From Luteimonas colneyensis (GTDB lineage: Bacteria > Pseudomonadota > Gammaproteobacteria > Xanthomonadales > Xanthomonadaceae): 64,000 nucleotides of DNA. The stretch's first letter is position 1. Each line of letters opens with the position of its first letter. Position numbers and translations under genes: made by a program. Of this stretch, positions 56,850 to 64,000 are shown one piece after another. The notes beneath the pieces were generated by a model. That model saw nothing but the letters and a program-made list of their open reading frames with translations. It was not told where the DNA came from and did not search any database. The stretch spans positions 498,387 through 562,386 of the forward strand of contig NZ_JACSQJ010000001.1 in the NCBI RefSeq assembly GCF_014836665.1, given 5' to 3'.

Positions 56850-58706
56850 ATGCCCCTCCCGGCCCCGCCCGCTGCCCCCGCACCCGACGCCGATGACCGC
56901 GCGCTTTTGCGCGGCATCCTGGTGCACGACATCCGGCGCGACCTGCGCCGCCACCTGCGCCCGATGCTGGCCTGGTACCTGCTGTTCACCGCGTTCGCGA
57001 CGGTGGCGGCGGCACCGCTGACCACCTGGTCGCTGGCGGCGCTGCTGCACTGGATCGAACGCCCCTTCGCCGGCGATCTCGATGGCGTGCTCGACAACCT
57101 GCTGGCGCTCGCCTGGCTGGTGCTGGCCGGCGCCCTGTCCTGGTACGTGGTCATGCTGCAGCAGGCCGGCATGCTGCTGGTCTCCGCCAGCCACGGCTGC
57201 CGCTACCGCACGGCCGCGGCGGCCCTGCTGGGCATGCTGCGCCGGGCCGTTCCGCTGGCGGCGCTGGCCGCGCTGCAGGTCACCGCGCACGCCGTGCTGG
57301 CGATGCCGTGGCTCGCGATCGGCGCCGCGCTCTACTGGCTGTTGCTGCGCGGCTACGACCCCTACTTCGTGCTGGTGGCCCGGCCCGCGGCACTCTGGTG
57401 GTTCCTGGGCGGCTTCCTGCCGGTGCTCGCGATCGGTCTCTTGCTGCACGCCACGCTGTACTTCCGCTGGCTGCTCGCCACGCCGGCGCTGGTGCTGGAG
57501 GGGCACTCGCCGCTGGGCGCACTGCGCCGCAGCCGCACGCTGACCCGCGGCCGGCACCTGCGCATCTCCACGCTGGTGGCCGGCGTCGCGCTCACCGTCG
57601 CGGCCCTGCCGCTGGCCGTGACCTGGCTGTACCAGCAGGCCGCGACGCCGCTGCTGGACTGGCTTCCCCAACACCGTCTGCTGCTGAGCCTCGGGATGGT
57701 GGCCTACCTCACGCTCAACGCAGCGACGCTGCTGGGCGCGCTGCTGCTCGGCACCACCGCGAACACGCTGCTGGTGCGCGCCCTGTTCCACCGCCTGGGC
57801 GGCGCACGGGGGTCCCGCGCCCTGGACGCCACGCCGCACCATCCGGGCCGCTTCGTCTGGGGTGCGGAGGCCGCGTTCCTCGCGGTCGCGCTGGTGCAGG
57901 CCAGCATCGCGGTCGGCAGCATGAACCTGCGCCGCGAGGTGACGGTGACCGCGCACCGCGGCGCCGCGTTGATGGCACCGGAGAACACCCTCGCGGCGTT
58001 CCAGGCGGCGATCGACGCCGGTGCGGATGCGATCGAATTCGACGTCCGGCTGAGCGCCGACGGGGCCGTCGTCGTGTTCCACGACAGCGATTTCCGGCGG
58101 GTCGCCAACGACCCGCGCCCGGTGGCGGAGACGGCGCTGTCCGACATGCGCGATATCGACATCGGCAGCTGGTTCGATCCGCGCTTTTCCGGCGAGCGCA
58201 TCCAGACGCTGGACGAAGCCCTCGCCTTCATCGACCGACGCGCGCTTGCGCTGGTCGAGCTCAAGCCCGACGCCGACAACGCCGACGCCCTCCTCGCGGC
58301 CACCCTGCGCGAGATCCGGCGCAGCGGCTACCAGGACGCCGTCGTGCTGGCCTCGCTGTCCCCCGAACTCGTTCGCGCCGCGCGCTTCGCTGCCCCCGGG
58401 GCACGACTGGCCCTGTTCGCGAACGCCGCCCTGCCCGGCACCGCACGTCGCACCGACTTCGACATGCTGGGCCTCAACCATCTGCAGGTGGATGCCGGTG
58501 CCGTCGCGGATGCGCGCCGCCGCGGCTACAGGCTGCAGGCCTGGACGGTCAACGATCCGGTGCGCATGGCGCGCTACATGGACCTGGGCGTGGACGACAT
58601 CAGCACCGACGTGCCGGAACTCGCGGTGCGGCTGCGGGACGAACGGGCGGCATTGACCGAGGTCGAGCTGCTGCTGGTGCGCCTGCACAGCTGGTTCCGG
58701 CACTGA
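56850..58706 (+). CDS. membrane-anchored glycerophosphodiester phosphodiesterase
   Basis: A 618-residue protein. Residues 1-330 form a membrane domain with about eight helices, as in the large GDPD-type proteins of bacteria. Residues 350-615 form a GDPD catalytic TIM barrel: VTAHRGAALMAPENTLAAF (catalytic His and binding Glu), IEFDVRLSADGAVVVFHD (Glu, Asp and second catalytic His) and ALVELKPD, ending RGYRLQAWTVNDPVRM. It hydrolyses glycerophosphodiesters to glycerol-3-phosphate at the membrane, perhaps in phospholipid or glycerol-phosphate polymer turnover. No partner gene lies nearby. Confidence 0.9.
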   Translation: MPLPAPPAAPAPDADDRALLRGILVHDIRRDLRRHLRPMLAWYLLFTAFATVAAAPLTTWSLAALLHWIERPFAGDLDGVLDNLLALAWLVLAGALSWYVVMLQQAGMLLVSASHGCRYRTAAAALLGMLRRAVPLAALAALQVTAHAVLAMPWLAIGAALYWLLLRGYDPYFVLVARPAALWWFLGGFLPVLAIGLLLHATLYFRWLLATPALVLEGHSPLGALRRSRTLTRGRHLRISTLVAGVALTVAALPLAVTWLYQQAATPLLDWLPQHRLLLSLGMVAYLTLNAATLLGALLLGTTANTLLVRALFHRLGGARGSRALDATPHHPGRFVWGAEAAFLAVALVQASIAVGSMNLRREVTVTAHRGAALMAPENTLAAFQAAIDAGADAIEFDVRLSADGAVVVFHDSDFRRVANDPRPVAETALSDMRDIDIGSWFDPRFSGERIQTLDEALAFIDRRALALVELKPDADNADALLAATLREIRRSGYQDAVVLASLSPELVRAARFAAPGARLALFANAALPGTARRTDFDMLGLNHLQVDAGAVADARRRGYRLQAWTVNDPVRMARYMDLGVDDISTDVPELAVRLRDERAALTEVELLLVRLHSWFRH

Positions 58707-58827
58707 CGACATCCCGCGGAGGCGAACCAGCGCAAGCGTCGCCAGCTCGGCGCGTCGACGCGCCCCGACCCGAGGCGCGCAGCCCCCGCCGCGCAGTGCG
58801 CCCACGCCAGCGCCGGAATTGCACGGC

Positions 58828-59376
58828 TCAGTGGCGCCCCTCGGCGAACTCTTCCACCAGCTTGCGGCAGAAGGCCGGCAGGTCCTCGGGCTTGCGGCTG
58901 GAGACCAGGCCCTGGTCCACCACCACTTCCTCGTCCACCACGTCCGCGCCGGCGTTGCGCAGGTCGGTTCGCACGCTTGGCCACGACGTCATGCGACGGC
59001 CGCGGACCACGTCGGCTTCGATCATCACCCACGGACCGTGGCAGATCACGCCGACCGGCTTGCCGCTTTCCACGAAGTCGCGCACGAAGCCGACCGCCTT
59101 CTCGTCCATGCGCAGGGTGTCGGGGTTCTGCACGCCGCCGGGCAGGATCAGCCCGTCGTAGTCATCCACGCGCGCGTCCGCCACGACGCCGTCCACGGGC
59201 AGCCTGTCGCCCTTCCTGTCGTGGTGCATGCCCTGGATCTCGCCGGGTTTCAGCGACAGCAGGCGCACGGTGGCACCCGCGGCCTCGACCGCCTTGCGCG
59301 GCTCGGTCAGTTCCACCTGCTCGACGCCGTCGGTGGCGAGGATGGCGACGGTCTTGCCTTCGAGGGACTTGCCCAT
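58828..59376 (-). CDS. DJ-1/PfpI family protein (YhbO-like)
   Basis: A 182-residue PfpI-type protein: VAILATDGVEQVELTEPRKAV at the start, YDGLILPGGVQNPD with the conserved acidic residue region and the nucleophile Cys in VGVICHGPWVMIEADV. E. coli YhbO is a stress-response protein reported to act on glyoxal-modified molecules. ATG 59376 gives the family N-terminus; upstream in-frame sequence is not conserved. Convergent with the GDPD gene and divergent from the SIMPL gene. Confidence 0.9.
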   Translation of the reverse strand: MGKSLEGKTVAILATDGVEQVELTEPRKAVEAAGATVRLLSLKPGEIQGMHHDRKGDRLPVDGVVADARVDDYDGLILPGGVQNPDTLRMDEKAVGFVRDFVESGKPVGVICHGPWVMIEADVVRGRRMTSWPSVRTDLRNAGADVVDEEVVVDQGLVSSRKPEDLPAFCRKLVEEFAEGRH

Positions 59377-59570
59377 GGAGTGCTCCCGGTTTGACGTTGT
59401 GGGCGCATCAGGATGGGCCCGGGGCCATTGGCGCAGCGTGATCGGCGGCAGGACATGGTCGGTCGCATGCGCAGAGGGTTCCCGGCGGCCGACCGCCGGC
59501 CCGTGTCCAGCACAGTCCGGCTGAGCGCGGGTAGGCTGCACACTCCTTCCGCCAAGAACGAGCCCACGCC

Positions 59571-60281
59571 ATGCGCACATGGATGATCGCCGCAGCCCTC
59601 GCCCTGTCCCCTGCCGCAGTCGTCGCAGGCACCCCGCTGCCCGACGCCCCGCACGTGGTCGTGCAGGGCGAAGGCCTGGTCAGCGTTGCACCCGACTCGG
59701 CGACCGTGTCCATGGTCGCGCGGCACCGCTCCGCGGATGCCGGCGAGGCCAAACGCGTCGTCGACCGCGCGGTCGCCGCGTTGCTGAAGGTGGCGCCCGA
59801 CTTCGACGTGGACCCGGACGACATCACCGCCTCCGACCTCGCCCTGCGGGAAGAGCAGGAGTACGACGACAACGACCGTCGGCTGCCCTCGGCCCACGTC
59901 GCCAGCCGCGAAGTGAAGGTGCGCCTGGACGACCTGGAACGGCTGGGCGCGTGGATGGACGCCGCGCTGGCGGCGGGCTTCACCGACGTGTCCGACGTCA
60001 GCTTCAAGTCCAGCCAGGAGGCTCGCCTGCGCGAGGACGCGCGGGCGCGTGCCGTGGCCGATGCGCGGGAGAAGGCAGGCGGGCTTGCCGTGGCGTTTGG
60101 CGGCCGGCTCGGGCCCGTGTACAGCATCAACAGCCTCAACTCGATGCAGGCGCACGGGTATGGGAACACCACGCTGGATCGCATCCAGGTCACCGGATCG
60201 CGCATCGACAGCGGCCGCTACCTGCAGCCGAAAATCGACTTCACCGAGCGGGTGTCGGCGGTGTTCGAGATTGCGCGGTGA
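59571..60281 (+). CDS. SIMPL (DUF541) periplasmic protein
   Basis: A 236-residue exported protein with a signal peptide (WMIAAALALSPAAVVAG) and the DUF541/SIMPL fold: VVVQGEGLVSVAPDSATVSMV near the start and DARARAVADAREKAGGLAVAFGGRLGPVYSIN in the second half. E. coli YggE is a relative that lowers oxidative stress; the mechanism is unknown. ATG 59571 starts the signal. It precedes yaiI by 56 bases, so co-transcription is possible. Confidence 0.87.
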   Translation: MRTWMIAAALALSPAAVVAGTPLPDAPHVVVQGEGLVSVAPDSATVSMVARHRSADAGEAKRVVDRAVAALLKVAPDFDVDPDDITASDLALREEQEYDDNDRRLPSAHVASREVKVRLDDLERLGAWMDAALAAGFTDVSDVSFKSSQEARLREDARARAVADAREKAGGLAVAFGGRLGPVYSINSLNSMQAHGYGNTTLDRIQVTGSRIDSGRYLQPKIDFTERVSAVFEIAR

Positions 60282-60337
60282 TCAGGCAGGTGCGGGATGA
60301 GCCCGGCCTCGGCCCGGCCAGCGGCTAACATCCCCGC

Positions 60338-60823
60338 ATGACCGATACCGACACCTCGCCCCGGCCTCCCCGGATCTGGGTCGACGCCGACGCCTGCCCC
60401 GGCCCCGTCAAGGAGATCCTCTTTCGCGCCGCCGAGCGCACGCAGATGCAGGTGACCCTGGTCGCCAACCAGTGGCTGCGCACGCCCGGCTCGCGCTTCG
60501 TGCGCGCGATCCAGGTGCAGGGTGGCTTCGATGCCGCCGACGACGCCATCGCCGAGCGCGCCGGCCCGGGCGACCTGGTCGTCACCCAGGACATCCCGCT
60601 GGCCTCGCGCGTGCTGGCCAAGGGCGCCGATGCGGTCAATCCGCGCGGCGAGCGCTTCACCCCGGACAACATCGCCGAGCGCCTGTCGGTGCGCGATTTC
60701 ATGGAAGAACTGCGCGGCGCCGGCGTACAGACCGGCGGTCCCGCCGCCTTCGGCGCCCGCGACCGCCAGGCCTTCGCGAACCAGCTGGACGGCTGGGTAG
60801 CGCGGCGGAAGCAGGCGCCCTGA
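60338..60823 (+). CDS. yaiI: YaiI/YqxD family (DUF188) protein
   Basis: A 161-residue protein of the YaiI/YqxD family, a PIN-like nuclease fold of unknown target. Conserved acidic motifs are [16 protein letters not shown] near the start, [28 protein letters not shown] in the middle and the [12 protein letters not shown] segment. It is cytoplasmic. Its TGA shares one base with the ATG of the downstream PLP lyase (TGATG), so translation is coupled although the next product is exported. Confidence 0.93.
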   Translation: MTDTDTSPRPPRIWVDADACPGPVKEILFRAAERTQMQVTLVANQWLRTPGSRFVRAIQVQGGFDAADDAIAERAGPGDLVVTQDIPLASRVLAKGADAVNPRGERFTPDNIAERLSVRDFMEELRGAGVQTGGPAAFGARDRQAFANQLDGWVARRKQAP

Positions 60824-61977
60824 TGGATCGCCGCCGCTTCCTGGGCGTCGGCGGCCTTGCCGCCGCGTCGCCGCTGCTGCCCGCCACCGCCGCGCCCGTG
60901 GCGACCCGTGCCGGCCGCCCCGCCCCCACGACCGTGGACTTCGCATCAGACGGCCTCGGACTCGGCCCGCCGGAATACGCAGCGATACTGGCCGAGGTCG
61001 CGGCGGAGGATGGGTTCGCGGCCGACAACTACTCGCGCGGCGGCGTCATCCGCGAGCTGGAACTCAGGTTCGCCCGGCTGCTCGGCAAGCAGGACGCCAT
61101 CTACCTCCCCACCGGAACGCTGGCCAACCACCTCGCGGTGCGCAAGCTCGCCGGCCACGACCGCCGCGTGCTCGTGCAGGCGGAAAGCCACCTCTACAAC
61201 GACAGCGGCGACTGCGCCCAGACCCTGAGCGGGCTGAACCTGGTGCCGCTGGCGGAGGGCAGCAGCACGCTGACCTTCGACGAGGTCGAGCGCTGGCTGG
61301 CGCGCTCCGGCAGCGGCCGGGTCGAAACCCGCGTCGGCGTGATCGCCATCGAGTCGCCGGTGCGGCGGCGCCACCACGAGATGGTCGACTTCGACCAGCT
61401 CGCGCGCGTCTGCGGCCTGGCCCGCGAGCGCGGCATCCGCCTGCACCTGGACGGCGCGCGCATGTTCAACCTGCCGTTCCATTCCGGCAGGTCCCTGCAC
61501 GAGTACGGCGCGCTGTTCGACACCGTGTACGTCTCGCTGTGGAAGCACTTCAACGCCGCCTCCGGCGCGATCCTCGCCGGAGACGCCGGCTTCATCGAAG
61601 GCCTGTACCACCAGCGGCGCATGTTCGGCGGCGCCCTGCCCAATGCCTGGCCCGCGGCCGCCGTGGCGCTGCGCTTCGTCGACGGCTACCTGGACGACTA
61701 TGCGAACGCGTGGCAGGTGGCCGACCGGCTGATCGCGCTGTTGCGGGACGACCGCAGGTTCGCGTTCGAGAAGCTTCCCAACGGCACCAGCCGCTTCTTC
61801 ATGACCGCGACCGGCGTGGCCCCGGAGCTGCTGCACGAACGGCTTGCCGGGCGCGGCGTGGTGCTGTCGCATGGGCATCCGGAGACGGGCAGGTTCGCGA
61901 TGCAGGTGAACCCGACGCTCCTGCGGACGCCGGCCGAGGTACTGGCGATGAAGTTCAGCGAATCCGTCGGAGGCTGA
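60823..61977 (+). CDS. Tat-exported threonine-aldolase-like PLP lyase
   Basis: A 384-residue PLP-dependent beta-eliminating lyase related to threonine aldolase. It starts with a twin-arginine signal ([20 protein letters not shown]), unusual for this normally cytoplasmic family. The enzyme body has ADNYSRGGVIRELELRFARLLG, LPTGTLANHLAVRKLAG, HLDGARMFNLPF (Asp of the PLP pocket) and VSLWKHFNAASGA with the Schiff-base lysine. Likely activity is retro-aldol or beta-elimination on an amino acid in the periplasm. A piece similar to its C-terminus (EKLPNGTSRFFMT) recurs in the decayed gene at 63.7 kb. Confidence 0.87.
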   Translation: MDRRRFLGVGGLAAASPLLPATAAPVATRAGRPAPTTVDFASDGLGLGPPEYAAILAEVAAEDGFAADNYSRGGVIRELELRFARLLGKQDAIYLPTGTLANHLAVRKLAGHDRRVLVQAESHLYNDSGDCAQTLSGLNLVPLAEGSSTLTFDEVERWLARSGSGRVETRVGVIAIESPVRRRHHEMVDFDQLARVCGLARERGIRLHLDGARMFNLPFHSGRSLHEYGALFDTVYVSLWKHFNAASGAILAGDAGFIEGLYHQRRMFGGALPNAWPAAAVALRFVDGYLDDYANAWQVADRLIALLRDDRRFAFEKLPNGTSRFFMTATGVAPELLHERLAGRGVVLSHGHPETGRFAMQVNPTLLRTPAEVLAMKFSESVGG

Positions 61978-62030
61978 GCGGATCGCTTCAAGGTCACTGG
62001 CCACGAGCCGCTGTCCGGCAGCCGCCGCCC

Positions 62031-63296
62031 TCAAGGCTCCGGATACAGCGCGATGGCATACCGCCCCTTCTCTCCCGACCGCAGGCCCTGGAACACCAGG
62101 CGGCCCCCGGCCTCATCCCAGCCGAAGGCTGCATCGTCGTACGGGCTGCGCAAGGGCGTCTCCGCCAGCGCCTGTGCGACGCCCGCAGGTGGCGTGCCGG
62201 TCGCGTGCAGGGTCGCGGCCAGCAGCGTGACGCGACGCCGGCCCTCGAGGTCCGCCGCGCGCGCGACGTAGTCCACATAGGCCGGCGGCGGGATGGCGGC
62301 AAGCACGGCACCCACGGGGTTGTACGGGCGCAGCCAGGACTTCATCCCTCCCCGCTCCGCCGTCGCCACCGCGTCGAGCGCATCGCGCAGCTCGGGATAC
62401 GGGCGCTCCGACACCCGCCCCATCTCCGCCAGGTTCGCCGCGAACAGGTTGCGCGTGGCCTGCTCCTGGAAGAACACGCGCTGCAGGGGGCTCGACAGGA
62501 CTCCCGCGTCCTCGCCCTCTCCAGGGGCCACCAGTGCGGAGCGGATCGTCGACGCCATGAAATTCCATTCCCCGCCCAGCACCCGCGTCAGCGAACGCTC
62601 GGACAGCGTGATCGGCTCAAGCCACGAGGGCGGCACGGCGCCGTCCACGGCATCGGCGGGGAGCGAACGCAGCGCCATGGCGCCCCATTCGAAGTTCCGC
62701 TCCACCGCATCCGTGGCCACCATCTTCGAGATCAGCAGGTCCGACGACGCCACCACCCGTCGCCAGAACCGGAGGTCGCGATCGAGCATGTCGCGCACCG
62801 CTCCGGCATCGCCTGCCCGCGCGCGCGCCCAGGCGTCCAGCAGATGAAGCTTCTGCGCGTCCCTCGCGGGCCCGAAGGCGGGGAACGTCGCGTCCAGATC
62901 GGCAGGAACGGGTTCCCGCCAGCCCTGACTGGCGTGCAGCATCCCGCGATAGCGGTCCAGCAGCCACTGCTCCGAAGACAGCCAGCCGGACAGCACGTCG
63001 GGATGTTTCTCCAGCGCGTCCGCGCACGCCGTGACCTGCTGGCACGCCGCGGAAAGCGCGTCGACGTCCGCGCTTCGCGCATCCCTGTATGCCGGGTCAC
63101 CCGGACCCGCCAGCTGCATGAGATGGACATACGCGTTCTCCGCATCGGCCAGCGCAGGGCGATCACGCAGCATGGCGTCGAACCGCTCCGCGTCGGCCGA
63201 AGGCAGCTGGTCACGCCAGTTGATGGCGACCAGGAGCAGCAGCCCGATGGCCGGCAGCGCGACCAGCGCGGCCAAGACCTTTGCGATCACGCGCAT
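62031..63296 (-). CDS. membrane-anchored protein of unknown function (long paralogue)
   Basis: A 421-residue protein with an N-terminal membrane helix (VIAKVLAALVALPAIGLLLLVAIN) and a large soluble, mainly helical part outside the membrane. Its C-terminal third matches the short protein encoded at 37076-37771 (VDYVARAADLEGRRRVTLLAATL and RSPYDDAAFGWDEAGGRLVFQGL). No named domain is recognised. ATG 63296 is preferred: GGAGA lies 5 bases upstream, while the slightly longer frame would need a TTG start without a site. It converges on the PLP-lyase gene. Confidence 0.75.
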   Translation of the reverse strand: MRVIAKVLAALVALPAIGLLLLVAINWRDQLPSADAERFDAMLRDRPALADAENAYVHLMQLAGPGDPAYRDARSADVDALSAACQQVTACADALEKHPDVLSGWLSSEQWLLDRYRGMLHASQGWREPVPADLDATFPAFGPARDAQKLHLLDAWARARAGDAGAVRDMLDRDLRFWRRVVASSDLLISKMVATDAVERNFEWGAMALRSLPADAVDGAVPPSWLEPITLSERSLTRVLGGEWNFMASTIRSALVAPGEGEDAGVLSSPLQRVFFQEQATRNLFAANLAEMGRVSERPYPELRDALDAVATAERGGMKSWLRPYNPVGAVLAAIPPPAYVDYVARAADLEGRRRVTLLAATLHATGTPPAGVAQALAETPLRSPYDDAAFGWDEAGGRLVFQGLRSGEKGRYAIALYPEP

Positions 63297-63501
63297 CACG
63301 TTCTCCAATCCATTGCGTCGCTCCCTGAAGACACCTTACCGGCCCGCCAGCCCGGGCGTGCCAGGCACAGGACGCAGGCGAAGCACTACTCGTGACCGGT
63401 GAACAGGTATTTGACGCGTTTCCAACACCGTCCGGCGCAGTCTCGCAGCCCCGCGGCCGGCGCCCGTCGCGTCCCGCACCGAAGCGACAGCGGAGGCGTC
63501 C

Positions 63502-63899
63502 ATGCTGAAGGACAGGAATTCGAGCGCCATCGTCGCGGTCAGCGACCACGAGCGCGCGCGGGAGTTCTACACCGGCACCCTCGGCCTCGAGCCCAGCGAC
63601 CAGGCCATGGACGACGTATTGGACTACCGCACCGGCGACACCAGGCTGGTGGTCTACCGGTCCAGGAACCGAAGAACGGGTTCGACATGACCCTGCATAA
63701 CGAAGATGCGGCCGAGGCGCGGGGCTGGTTCGACGCGCTATCCGAGGGCAGCCGCGAGGTGATGGGCCGGTTCTCGTTCGAGAAGCTCCCGCAGGGCACC
63801 AGCCGTTCCTTCATGACGGTGACCGGGGTGAACACTGGCCTGCTCCGCGAAGGTCTCGCAGGGGAGTTCATCAGTGCGGCTGGTGGTCGAGCAGATTGA
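63502..63899 (+). pseudogene. decayed mosaic gene: VOC start, frameshift, PhnB-like and PLP-lyase-like pieces
   Basis: From ATG 63502 about 53 codons encode a good VOC N-terminus (IVAVSDHERAREFYTGTLGL, VLDYRTGDTRLVVYRS). The frame then shifts near 63665 and continues in another frame with MTLHNEDAAEARGWFDALSEG (like the PhnB-type ending of the 42.4 kb protein) and then RFSFEKLPQGTSRSFMTVTGV, which matches the C-terminal region of the PLP lyase at 61.8 kb (RFAFEKLPNGTSRFFMTATGV) in both protein and DNA. No intact product is possible. It looks like a remnant assembled by illegitimate recombination. Confidence 0.7.
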
Positions 63900-64000
63900 T
63901 CCGGTCGAGTACCGTCACCGCCTCAGCGCCAAACCGGGATCGCCCAAAAGGTCAAGGCCTGGGCGGGCGGGTGGCCGCGATCCAGCGCCGGCGCAGGACC
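63900..64000. other. right edge, no gene assigned
   Basis: About 100 bases remain after the decayed gene. A minus-strand frame is open to the window edge and ends at a TGA near 63928, but it is too short to identify. Confidence 0.3.

Noticed and set aside
63900-64000. Minus-strand coding end (…LTFWAIPVWR) at the right edge
   Set aside because: Fewer than 25 codons are visible and no family is recognisable.
1-64000. CRISPR arrays, insertion sequences, prophage or attachment sites
   Set aside because: No regularly spaced repeats, transposase, integrase or phage structural genes were seen; the only mobile-type trace is the single REP sequence at 31731.

Overview
The window comes from a very GC-rich gammaproteobacterium. 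The gene content, a GTAG-headed REP sequence of the Xanthomonas/Stenotrophomonas/Lysobacter type, RpoN-type promoters, many Tat-exported enzymes and the domain families present all suggest Lysobacterales (Xanthomonadaceae, Luteimonas/Lysobacter-like). This placement is inferred from style and family composition, not from a marker-gene comparison.

Layout. Bases 1-2.9 kb hold a selenocysteine module: selB (5' end outside the window), tRNA-Sec and selD. From 2.9 to 7.5 kb the minus strand carries a DUF2071/membrane-protein pair and a three-gene cassette: a PhnD-like protein without a signal peptide, an acyl-CoA-dehydrogenase-like flavoprotein lacking the usual C-terminal catalytic Glu, and a degenerate TusA domain fused to a ferritin-like diiron domain. 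At 8-10.7 kb are an acyltransferase and a secreted M28 peptidase.

The most striking locus is 10.7-13.5 kb on the minus strand. A 72-residue protein resembling a split-borosin precursor is followed 38 bp later by an 832-residue protein. That protein reads as signal peptide, periplasmic TPR region, transmembrane helix, GGDEF domain and a complete borosin-type (SonM/OphMA-like) peptide-backbone alpha-N-methyltransferase. A RiPP methyltransferase physically joined to a membrane sensor and a diguanylate-cyclase domain is unusual and is my main candidate for an undescribed system. Divergent from it lies an overlapping three-gene operon (13.7-16.9 kb): N-formylglutamate amidohydrolase-like, QEGLA-motif metallopeptidase and glutathione-synthetase-like ATP-grasp protein.

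From 16.9 to 37.8 kb there are mostly single housekeeping or accessory genes: D-aminoacylase-like, LD-carboxypeptidase, lipocalin, Fpg/Nei glycosylase, a GntA-like (YqcI/YcgG) plus DUF1989 pair, FabR-like regulator, two pseudouridine synthases, a two-gene (split) lipoate ligase, the tRNA pseudouridine-54 methyltransferase TrmY (rare in bacteria), an HNH nuclease, a metzincin-like protein with an adjacent lipoprotein, and glutaminase. Two minus-strand genes for exported proteins (22.9 and 32.9 kb) start just downstream of near-identical sigma-54 promoter sequences.

From 37.8 to 64 kb come a GT39-like membrane protein, a second GGDEF protein, a VOC/NAD-binding/DUF2236 group, and a run of large secreted proteins. 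Two of these (44.4 kb and 48.8 kb) share a conserved upstream element; one ends in a murein-endopeptidase-like LAS domain. Further on are a TerC-family gene behind a yybP-ykoY manganese riboswitch, a DUF4344 metallopeptidase, an RcnB-like protein, an FG-GAP repeat protein, a membrane GDPD, DJ-1/PfpI, SIMPL, YaiI and a Tat-exported PLP lyase. The right end holds a decayed mosaic gene with a piece resembling the nearby PLP lyase. No CRISPR array, rRNA, insertion sequence or prophage was seen.
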